From CAZSWS01 sp964610765 (GTDB lineage: Bacteria > Bacteroidota > Bacteroidia > Bacteroidales > Tannerellaceae): 40,659 nt of DNA. This document shows positions 27,375 through 33,711 of the stretch, one piece after another. The translations under genes were made by a program, and so were the position numbers. The number at the start of each line of letters is the position of its first letter. Position 1 is the first letter of the stretch. The stretch is from NCBI GenBank assembly GCA_964610765.1, contig CAZSWS010000015.1, forward strand, positions 1 to 40,659, in the 5' to 3' direction. The notes under the pieces were generated by a model. The model was not told the DNA's origin and did no database searches. It worked only from the letters and a program-made list of their open reading frames with translations.

Positions 27375-29264
27375 TTATTTATAGTTTCCATATATGTCTA
27401 CCTCTTTATCAAAAGGTTTAAGCATGCTGTCAATTAAGAGGGCGAAAGCTCCTCTTTGTATGGGTTTTTTAGGTGAAAAGTCTCCCAAATCATACTCCTT
27501 AAATAATGCTTCTGCTGTTGAGTAAACATCTGCCTGATTTAGGGTATTTGTATTTTCACCTATTTCAGTGATGATTTCTAGTACTTCTTCTACTGTCACT
27601 GATTGTTTGTTAGCAAATTTCTCGCAGGATGTGTTTTCGTACATTTTTCCTAGAATGTCAAGCTCAGACCCCATCAACAGTGTGTCGGCTCGTAACCAGG
27701 TTTGATTGGTCCATCCAATGTTTTTTCCTACACCTCTTAATATGCCGGTTGAACCAATTCGTTGGTATGTTTTAAATAATGGATGTTCTTTGGATACATC
27801 AAGATATGGCATTAAGTAGCCACCTGAATTGAGTATTTCTTTTTGCACTTCTCTAACTGATACTTCGCTGATTGGACAGCCATTTTTAATGGCTAGTGCT
27901 GCTAATGTGCCGGCTGCTTGACCAATTTGCAGTACAACCGGTTGAAGACGCGTTGTTCCATTAATCAAATTCGATACTGATATCGACTTTTCAGCAACAA
28001 TGAGCCCTTCTGTTTCTTTAGGAATCAGTGTTCCTAGTGGAAGACCAAAAGATGGAATAGGATGGAAGTAAAGGTTAGGCAGACTGTCGTATCCATGATA
28101 TCGCGCATGATGATGATCGACCGGATAGTCTCCTACGGCTATATTTGTACGATATAGGCTTTGTGCTTGTTCGTAGGGGTGCGTTACATGATTAAGTGTG
28201 AAGCGTACTTTTCCTTCTATTCTTCTTGATTCTCTGTGGTAAGGAATGAAGGGGAGCTTGTCTTTCGTAGGGAATTCATCATCCGCTAGTCCCAACGTGT
28301 TGAAACCAAGGTCTTTTTGCATGAAGTAAAGAAAGCTTAGTGTGAAGAGTTTGGCTTCTTTTAATGCCTTTTCTCTTTCGCGTGGAGATAGCTCAAGTAT
28401 GTTCAGATAATAATCATTGCCTTCAATCGGCCAGTTTATCATGTATTTATTGTTGGGTAGTTTGCCGTATCTGATCATTGCATCCTTTTTCCATAATCTG
28501 TCCGGTTCTTTAGGAGTTATGCATAGGTCATTGATGCAGGCACATGCAAAAAGAGTTGAGTCATATCCTTCAGGCCTTTCTATGGTTACATCTTCACCGT
28601 AATCTTTCAAGATAGCCACATACGTAAGGTCTTGAATAATATCATTCGATTCGAGTGGGGCAATAGGCTCTTTGGTTATTTCGCGACTTTCCATTCCTAT
28701 GTGATAATTCACTCCACAGTGTTTGGCAACATCGCCTAGTTCAGTGGCGTCTATTAATATAGGTGTATGTACATGTTTTGTCTGTCCGTTGACCGAGACT
28801 TTAACATCCCAGAATCCCTCTTTGTATTTAGCTGAAACAAAGCGGGCTTCATGCCATACATCTAATTGTTCTTCGTGGGCGCATATTTTTTGAAAGATAG
28901 CATTGCCTACTGAAGGTTCAAATAGAACACTACTCACCCAACCTGTTCGTAAAGCATTGGCATCTCCGTAGTGAGCTATGAGTGAGTCTCTAAATTCTCC
29001 CCATATACTTGCGGGTAGGTTGTGATTCCCATCTATGGCACTAACTCCTGCTGCGGTTAGCATGCCACCCAGCCAGGTGGTTTCTTCTACTATAAGTGTT
29101 TTTGCATTTAGTCGCGCTGCTTGTATGCCGGCAGCTGTTCCGCTTGCACCTCCGCCGATGATAAGGATGTCAACATCCGTTTTGGGTGAAGTGCAGCACT
29201 GGAATGTAAAAAAAGTAAAAATAAATGCTGAGAGCAAAATAATCTGTAAAGTAAATTTATTCAT
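27375..29264 (-). CDS. Exported FAD-dependent oxidoreductase lipoprotein (FAD_oxidored family)
   Basis: About 629 residues from the ATG at 29264, which is preceded by AGGAA and begins a signal peptide with lipobox-like FQCC; an ATG 33 bp upstream would put 11 polar residues before it. The dinucleotide fold is clear: DILIIGGGASGTAAGIQAARL, with ETTWLGGMLTAAGV as the family block. DATELGDVAKHCGV and TRLQPVVLQIGQAAG are also typical of FAD_oxidored proteins, often misnamed xanthan lyase. The last ~100 residues contain two segments like S-layer-homology repeats (PIQRGAFALLIDSML). An exported flavoprotein in a glycan locus could oxidise a sugar hydroxyl or an aglycone. This is the first gene of the operon. 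Confidence 0.85.
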   Translation of the reverse strand: MNKFTLQIILLSAFIFTFFTFQCCTSPKTDVDILIIGGGASGTAAGIQAARLNAKTLIVEETTWLGGMLTAAGVSAIDGNHNLPASIWGEFRDSLIAHYGDANALRTGWVSSVLFEPSVGNAIFQKICAHEEQLDVWHEARFVSAKYKEGFWDVKVSVNGQTKHVHTPILIDATELGDVAKHCGVNYHIGMESREITKEPIAPLESNDIIQDLTYVAILKDYGEDVTIERPEGYDSTLFACACINDLCITPKEPDRLWKKDAMIRYGKLPNNKYMINWPIEGNDYYLNILELSPREREKALKEAKLFTLSFLYFMQKDLGFNTLGLADDEFPTKDKLPFIPYHRESRRIEGKVRFTLNHVTHPYEQAQSLYRTNIAVGDYPVDHHHARYHGYDSLPNLYFHPIPSFGLPLGTLIPKETEGLIVAEKSISVSNLINGTTRLQPVVLQIGQAAGTLAALAIKNGCPISEVSVREVQKEILNSGGYLMPYLDVSKEHPLFKTYQRIGSTGILRGVGKNIGWTNQTWLRADTLLMGSELDILGKMYENTSCEKFANKQSVTVEEVLEIITEIGENTNTLNQADVYSTAEALFKEYDLGDFSPKKPIQRGAFALLIDSMLKPFDKEVDIYGNYK

Positions 29265-29373
29265 ATACTTGTCTATTCCTGAATATGAGTTAAGCATTTC
29301 GATTCATGCTGATTTGTTAGTGATGAACGAGTTGCTGCCTCTATTCTATTATACGAATTAGCTTAAGAGAGCC

Positions 29374-29393
29374 TTCAACCCCGTGATGTTGAA
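29374..29393. promoter_or_regulatory. Inverted repeat in the operon leader, possible operator
   Basis: TTCAAC (29374-29379) and GTTGAA (29388-29393) are perfect inverted arms with an 8-bp spacer. They lie between the candidate promoter and the start of the flavoprotein gene, and could be a binding site for the divergent ROK regulator or an RNA hairpin. Confidence 0.3.
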
Positions 29394-29425
29394 TGCGTCT
29401 TTCATGTAATTTTATTAATCATCAG

Positions 29426-29457
29426 TGAAGGTATGTATATATTTTAATCAAGCCAAA
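29426..29457 (-). promoter_or_regulatory. Candidate promoter of the ten-gene operon
   Basis: On the minus strand TTTG (29454-29457) is followed after 20 bp by TACCTTCA (29426-29433), 6 of 8 in TAnnTTTG form. It would give a leader of about 155 nt. No better match is seen between the operon and the ROK gene, an AT-rich region (29265-29696) with no gene. Confidence 0.4.
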
Positions 29458-29584
29458 TAATCATTGACTTATTTTTAAAATCCCCGTGTTTTTCTTTAAC
29501 TAATTTAAAATTATTCTGGATTTTGATGTTCGCTTATGGGGTTTATGGGTGGTATTGAGGGATTTATTTTTTGTTCCCCGGCTT

Positions 29585-29609
29585 ATTATTAAAAATAATT
29601 ATTAATAAT
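29585..29609. promoter_or_regulatory. AT-only inverted repeat upstream of the ROK promoter
   Basis: ATTATTAA (29585-29592) and TTAATAAT (29602-29609) are perfect 8-bp arms with a 9-bp spacer, 28 bp upstream of the -33 element of the ROK gene. The position suits an operator, but AT-rich DNA gives such dyads by chance. Confidence 0.25.
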
Positions 29610-29637
29610 GCTTGGTTTTAGATTTGTTTTTAATAAA

Positions 29638-29668
29638 TTTGTTTAGATATTTCTTTTACTTATGTTTG
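29638..29668 (+). promoter_or_regulatory. Promoter of the ROK regulator gene
   Basis: TTTG (29638-29641), a 19-bp spacer, then TATGTTTG (29661-29668), an exact TAnnTTTG match. This is the cleanest Bacteroides-type promoter in the window. Transcription should begin near 29675, giving a short leader before the ATG at 29697. Confidence 0.7.
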
Positions 29669-29696
29669 TACTACTCATTAAATAACATAATCAATC

Positions 29697-30896
29697 ATGA
29701 ATATTCTGCTAGAGGAAATAGAGAAAGGAACGAAAAATACGTTAATTAAAAAGAAGATAATTTACTATTCTATTCAGAATGGCAGTTTTACTATAGCTGA
29801 GGTTGCTAAAGAGATAGATGTAAGTATCCCGACAGCCACTAAAATTATCAATGAAATGTGTGATTTGGGTTATGTGGAGGAATATGGAAAGTTGGAAACG
29901 AATGGTGGGCGACATCCTACTCTTTATGGCCTTAATCCAGATGCAGCTTATTTTGTAGGTGTTGACATGACCCAAAATGGAATAAATGTTGGCATGATTA
30001 ACTTCAAAGGTGAAATGATTGATTTGATAATGGATGTTCCTTATGAATTGGAGAATACGCCAGAGGCCTTAGATAAGCTTGTTCAAATAATAAAGTCATT
30101 TATTGAAAGACAAAAAGTAGATACAAGTAATATATTTAATATAGGTGTAAATATATCCGGAAGGGTAAATCCGCATTCAGGCTATAGCTATAGTATCTTT
30201 TACTTTGATGAGCGACCACTGACTGAAATACTGGGTGAAAAGCTGGGTTATAAAGTAACAATTGATAATGATACCCGTGCTATGACTTATGGAGAGTTTC
30301 TTGCCGGAAACTTTACCAAAGAGAAAGATATCATCTTCGTAAATATAAGTTGGGGGCTGGCTATTGGAATAATAATCAATGGGAGAGTATATATGGGGAA
30401 ATCCGGCTTTTCCGGTGAGCTTGGGCATTTCAAGGCCTTTGACAATGAAATAATGTGTCATTGCGGTAAGAAAGGATGTTTGGAGACTGAAGTGTCCGGG
30501 TCGGCTCTTCAGCGCAAAGTCATTGAAATGATTGAAGGTGGGGCTTCTTCTATCTTGTCGGAGGGAGGCAAAAATAAAGAGATTACTTTGGATAGGATAT
30601 TGGATGCTGTTGCTAAAGAAGACGTGCTGTGTATTGAGCTCATTGAAGATATCGGAAAAACATTGGGTGAATGGCTTTCCGGTGTGATTAATATATTCAA
30701 TCCGGAAATGCTTATTGTTGGTGGTACGCTTTCTGTTACAGGCGACTATATTATGCAGCCCATGATTTCGGCTATTCGGAAGTATTCATTAAACTTAGTC
30801 AATAAAGATACACTAATAACTACCTCAAGGCTAAAGGAAAAGGTGGGTATAGTTGGTGCCTGCATGTTGGCTCGTCTTCGCGTGTTCGAATATTAA
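29697..30896 (+). CDS. ROK-family transcriptional regulator (NagC/XylR type)
   Basis: A 399-residue protein. Residues about 10-75 form a winged helix-turn-helix (FTIAEVAKEIDVSIPTATKIINEM), and the rest is a ROK sugar-kinase-like domain. FVGVDMTQNG is the first phosphate-like loop, IDNDTRAM holds the catalytic-type aspartate, and GELGHF is followed by the zinc motif CHCGKKGC (254-261), where three cysteines plus a histidine bind zinc. ROK regulators such as NagC and Mlc sense sugar or sugar phosphate, often GlcNAc-6-P. Its divergent placement next to the SusCD locus suggests it controls that locus, probably as a repressor released by the imported sugar. The ligand is inferred. Confidence 0.93.
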   Translation: MNILLEEIEKGTKNTLIKKKIIYYSIQNGSFTIAEVAKEIDVSIPTATKIINEMCDLGYVEEYGKLETNGGRHPTLYGLNPDAAYFVGVDMTQNGINVGMINFKGEMIDLIMDVPYELENTPEALDKLVQIIKSFIERQKVDTSNIFNIGVNISGRVNPHSGYSYSIFYFDERPLTEILGEKLGYKVTIDNDTRAMTYGEFLAGNFTKEKDIIFVNISWGLAIGIIINGRVYMGKSGFSGELGHFKAFDNEIMCHCGKKGCLETEVSGSALQRKVIEMIEGGASSILSEGGKNKEITLDRILDAVAKEDVLCIELIEDIGKTLGEWLSGVINIFNPEMLIVGGTLSVTGDYIMQPMISAIRKYSLNLVNKDTLITTSRLKEKVGIVGACMLARLRVFEY

Positions 30897-30942
30897 TCGT
30901 AAGCCTGTTCCGGCTAACGAATAAGTTCGTATGCTTAGTTGG

Positions 30943-31890
30943 TTAGAAGGGCTCCCGATATTTCCCTTCATCTTTATCTTCTAGGATATTTAAGTAGCTT
31001 TTATAACGTGATTCACTTATATAGTGTTCCTCTACTGCTTTGATGACTGCACAGTCGGGTTCATGGGTGTGTGTGCAATTATAAAAGCGACAGTTTTCAG
31101 AGAAGCGGAATATTTCCGGAAAATAATGTGCCGTGTCTGCTTCTTCCATTCCTAACGTACCAAATCCTTTTATTCCCGGTGTGTCGATCAAGTATCCTCC
31201 TGTTGGAAGGGGAATCATCTCTGAAAAAGTAGTGGTATGCATTCCTTTATTATGGTAAAATGAGATATCGGCTGTCTTTAGTTCAACACCCGGAATAAGC
31301 TTATTGATAAGTGTGGACTTTCCAACACCCGAATGACCGGAAAATAATGTGATTTTATTGGTCATCTGGGCTCTTAACTCATCTACTCCTTCGCCTGTTT
31401 CGCCGGATACTTTGATACAGGAATAGCCAATTGTCTCATATAAAAAGATGAGACCATTCAAATACTCCATTTCTTCTTCGTCGTAAAGATCTATTTTATT
31501 GAAAACTAATAAAGCGGGTATTTGATATGCTTCGGCAGTAGCTAAAAAGCGATCGATGAATATGGTAGTCGTATGTGGGTAGTTGACTGTGATTATTAAA
31601 GCCGTTTGATCAAGGTTGGCTGCTAAAATATGCGACTGCTTAGATAAGTTTGACGCTCTTCTGATGATATAGTTTTTTCTATCATCAATAGCAGATATAA
31701 AGGCTGTTCCTTCGTTATTAATTTCGATATCTACATAATCGCCTACTACGACCGGGTTGGTGCTTCGAATTCCTTTTAGTCTGAAACGTCCTTTTACCTT
31801 ACTTTCAATCATGCGTCCATCGTTGGTACGTACCGTGTACCAACTTCCGGTATTCTTTATAACCAGTCCTTTTACCTTATTGTCTGCCAT
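30943..31890 (-). CDS. rsgA: Ribosome small-subunit-dependent GTPase A
   Basis: A 315-residue circularly permuted GTPase that aids late maturation of the 30S subunit. An N-terminal OB-fold (about 1-70) is followed by the permuted G domain with VFNKIDLYD (G4 first), then SGHSGVGKSTLINKL (G1, P-loop) and LIDTPGIKGFG (G3). The C-terminal zinc motif is CRFYNCTHTHEPDC. The length is normal. It is convergent with the ROK gene (46-bp gap) and follows frr, from which it is separated by a terminator-like hairpin. Confidence 0.97.
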   Translation of the reverse strand: MADNKVKGLVIKNTGSWYTVRTNDGRMIESKVKGRFRLKGIRSTNPVVVGDYVDIEINNEGTAFISAIDDRKNYIIRRASNLSKQSHILAANLDQTALIITVNYPHTTTIFIDRFLATAEAYQIPALLVFNKIDLYDEEEMEYLNGLIFLYETIGYSCIKVSGETGEGVDELRAQMTNKITLFSGHSGVGKSTLINKLIPGVELKTADISFYHNKGMHTTTFSEMIPLPTGGYLIDTPGIKGFGTLGMEEADTAHYFPEIFRFSENCRFYNCTHTHEPDCAVIKAVEEHYISESRYKSYLNILEDKDEGKYREPF

Positions 31891-31905
31891 GTATGTTTTT
31901 GGAGA

Positions 31906-31932
31906 AGAAAAAGCCGGAATGTATATTCCGGC
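31906..31932 (-). terminator. Terminator-like hairpin between frr and rsgA
   Basis: Minus-strand arms GCCGGAAT and ATTCCGGC form a perfect 8-bp stem with a 4-nt loop, followed by TTTTTCTT. It lies 7 bp after the frr stop, so rsgA would depend on read-through or its own promoter. Confidence 0.75.
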
Positions 31933-31938
31933 ATGTGT

Positions 31939-32499
31939 TTAGATAGTCATGATTTCTTTTTCTTTAGCAGCAAACAGTTCGTCAATTTTCTTAATGAACT
32001 TGTCATGCATCTTCTGCACTTCATTTTCAGTGTCTTTTGCTACATCTTCCGGAGTACCATCTTTGATGCTCTTTTTTACGGTATCAATAACTTCACGGCG
32101 AATATTACGGATGCTTATTTTAGCATTTTCCGCACTTTGTTTGCACTGCTTAGCTAGTTGACGACGTCTTTCTTCTGTAAGAGGTGGGATGCCTAGACGA
32201 ATTACTTCGCCATTGTTTTCGGGTGTAATACCTACGTCAGAGTCTTGAATCGCTTTCTCTATGTCTTTTATTAATTGTTTTTCCCACGGGGTCACAATGA
32301 TGGTCTTAGCATCAGGTGTAGTGATAGAAGAAACATTATCAAGTGGAGTCATGCTGCCATAGTAATTCACTTTAATTCCATCCAGAATTCTCGCATTTGC
32401 TTTTCCGGCTCGTACACGAGCTAATTCATCATCCAGAAAACTAATGGCTAATTCCATGCGCTCGTCTGCGTCTTTTTTCAGTTTGCTTATATCAATCAT
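31939..32499 (-). CDS. frr: Ribosome recycling factor
   Basis: A 186-residue protein that splits post-termination ribosomes together with EF-G. Family features are DDELARVRAGKANARILDGI at residues 24-43, NVSSITTPDAKTIIVTPWEK, and GEVIRLGIPPLTEERRRQLAKQ, then a long helix that completes the three-helix bundle. The length is normal for the family. A good promoter lies 30-60 bp upstream. In many bacteria frr follows pyrH; here it does not. Confidence 0.97.
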   Translation of the reverse strand: MIDISKLKKDADERMELAISFLDDELARVRAGKANARILDGIKVNYYGSMTPLDNVSSITTPDAKTIIVTPWEKQLIKDIEKAIQDSDVGITPENNGEVIRLGIPPLTEERRRQLAKQCKQSAENAKISIRNIRREVIDTVKKSIKDGTPEDVAKDTENEVQKMHDKFIKKIDELFAAKEKEIMTI

Positions 32500-32528
32500 A
32501 ACAAATGCATTTATAGTTTATTCTGTAA

Positions 32529-32559
32529 CAAAAATATGCTTTATTTCGTAATAAAACAA
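32529..32559 (-). promoter_or_regulatory. frr promoter
   Basis: On the minus strand TTG (32557-32559), a 20-bp spacer, then TATTTTTG (32529-32536), an exact TAnnTTTG match, about 30 bp upstream of the ATG at 32499. Confidence 0.6.
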
Positions 32560-32581
32560 TGATTTACGAACCTTATTATTC

Positions 32582-32902
32582 TTATTCTAAGTGCTTGTCG
32601 ATGATTTTGCCTATTTTTTTTACACCTTCAAAACCGGTTTTAAAATAGATTTGCTCACCTTTTTTATCATAAATGATATAGCTGGGTATTTCTTTTATAC
32701 CAAATTTTCTTTTGAGAGCATCCTCTTCTACTTCTGTTACTTTACGAATTGTGTATTTATTCTGTACATCTTTTTCAATTTTAGCAATCATTTCTTCATT
32801 TCTACGTAGTAAATAGTCTTTAAAGAAAGGATTTTCAAATGAGTTTAGAAGCCTTAAGTTTGAAGCTGAGAGTGATTGGTTATTTCTAATAAATGTGTAA
32901 AT
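32582..32902 (-). pseudogene. N-terminally truncated thioredoxin-like protein remnant
   Basis: The frame is open from a stop at 32903-32905 to 32582, about 106 codons, but its only early ATG is at 32791, which would give 69 residues. The last half (IKEIPSYIIYDKKGEQIYFKTG, with the cis-proline loop) matches the C-terminal half of a thioredoxin fold. The residues upstream of the ATG (SFENPFFKDYLLRRNEE) read as normal protein, so coding capacity extends beyond the possible start. The redox CxxC half is absent. It is probably the end of a gene cut by deletion or rearrangement; a real short protein is less likely. It lies between the frr promoter and a palindromic repeat array. Confidence 0.6.
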
Positions 32903-32955
32903 CTATCTAAAGAAAAGATACAGTTTTACTAGCCATTTATTGTTTTAGATAGTGA

Positions 32956-33057
32956 CAACTAATCGGCTCACAGCTGTGAGCCGATCGGTCCACACTTGTG
33001 AGCTAACCGGTTCACAGCTGTGAGCTGGTTGGTCCACAGCTGTGAGCCGATTAGTTG
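32956..33057. repeat. Array of four 22-bp dyad units within a larger inverted repeat (array 2)
   Basis: Four units at 32968-32989, 32990-33011, 33012-33033 and 33034-33055, each 22 bp. Three contain CACAGCTGTGAG; the second reads CACACTTGTGAG. Between these dyads lie others: CCGATCGG and AACCGGTT. The outer flanks CAACTAATCGG (32956-32966) and CCGATTAGTTG (33047-33057) are perfect complements, so the whole block can fold as one structure. It sits in the 419-bp gap 32905-33323, which otherwise holds only the trxA terminator. Confidence 0.9.
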
Positions 33058-33266
33058 GCTATGCTCTTTTGCTTAGTAGGCTGTATTTGTTTTTGTAAGT
33101 ATCCATATACCAGCTTATTGCTGTCTTTTTCGAATAAGGGTAGGGTGGGGTTGCAAGTGATTCTTTTTTACTTGTAATTATCTATTGAGAAGAAGTTGAA
33201 TAAGCGATGTAAATTTGTAGATGTATCAGGATATAATTGCTGGTCATTATGTGTTGGGTTGAGTAT

Positions 33267-33305
33267 AAAAAAAGAGGCATCTCAATGATGAGACACCTCC
33301 TTTTT
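33267..33305 (-). terminator. trxA terminator
   Basis: On the minus strand GAGGTGTCTCA and TGAGATGCCTC pair over 11 bp with two G-U pairs around a TCAT loop, followed by a run of seven T. The G-U pairs form only in minus-strand RNA, so it is directional. It lies about 20 bp after the trxA stop. Confidence 0.85.
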
Positions 33306-33323
33306 CAATAACTTGAAAACAAG

Positions 33324-33638
33324 TTATAGTAAGCTTTTTATTTTATCTTCAAAAGCAGATTTTTGTGCAGCCCCAATTTGTTTATCAACCACCTTACCAT
33401 CTTTAAAGAAAAATACAGCAGGTATGTTGCGTATACCAAATTCACTAACAATGTCATTGTTGTCGTCTACGTTTACTTTCCCAATAACTACTTGGTCAGC
33501 ATATTGCTCTGCCAATTCATCAATGATTGGACCGATCATTCGGCATGGTCCGCACCATTCTGCCCAGAAGTCTAAAACTACAGGTTTCCCTGATTCAAGC
33601 AATTCTTTATAATTGCTGTCTGTCACTGTCTTTGCCAT
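33324..33638 (-). CDS. trxA: Thioredoxin
   Basis: A 104-residue cytoplasmic disulfide reductase. The active site WCGPC is at residues 28-32, the buried charged residue is in VLDFWAEW, and the cis-proline is in RNIPAVFFF. The length is normal. It lies 73 bp downstream of dnaE on the same strand, with a -7 element of its own in the gap, and ends at a strong terminator. Confidence 0.97.
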   Translation of the reverse strand: MAKTVTDSNYKELLESGKPVVLDFWAEWCGPCRMIGPIIDELAEQYADQVVIGKVNVDDNNDIVSEFGIRNIPAVFFFKDGKVVDKQIGAAQKSAFEDKIKSLL

Positions 33639-33678
33639 AATTTTCCCTGATTATTTCGTTAATAATAGTTTAATGCTC

Positions 33679-33686
33679 CAAAAGTA
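33679..33686 (-). promoter_or_regulatory. Possible trxA -7 element
   Basis: Minus-strand TACTTTTG matches TAnnTTTG exactly, 40 bp upstream of trxA in the dnaE-trxA gap. No TTTG partner is seen. It would let trxA be expressed independently of dnaE. Confidence 0.4.
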
Positions 33687-33711
33687 CATATAAATTTGAC
33701 GTTAACCTATA

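Noticed and set aside
29265..29297. Upstream ATG at 29297 as start of the flavoprotein gene
   Set aside because: It would place 11 polar residues before the lipoprotein signal; the ATG at 29264 has AGGAA upstream and starts the signal peptide directly.
30902..30930. Small hairpins (AGCC/GGCT; ACGAA/TTCGT) between the convergent ROK and rsgA genes as a terminator
   Set aside because: Stems are only 4-5 bp and no T tract follows on either strand.
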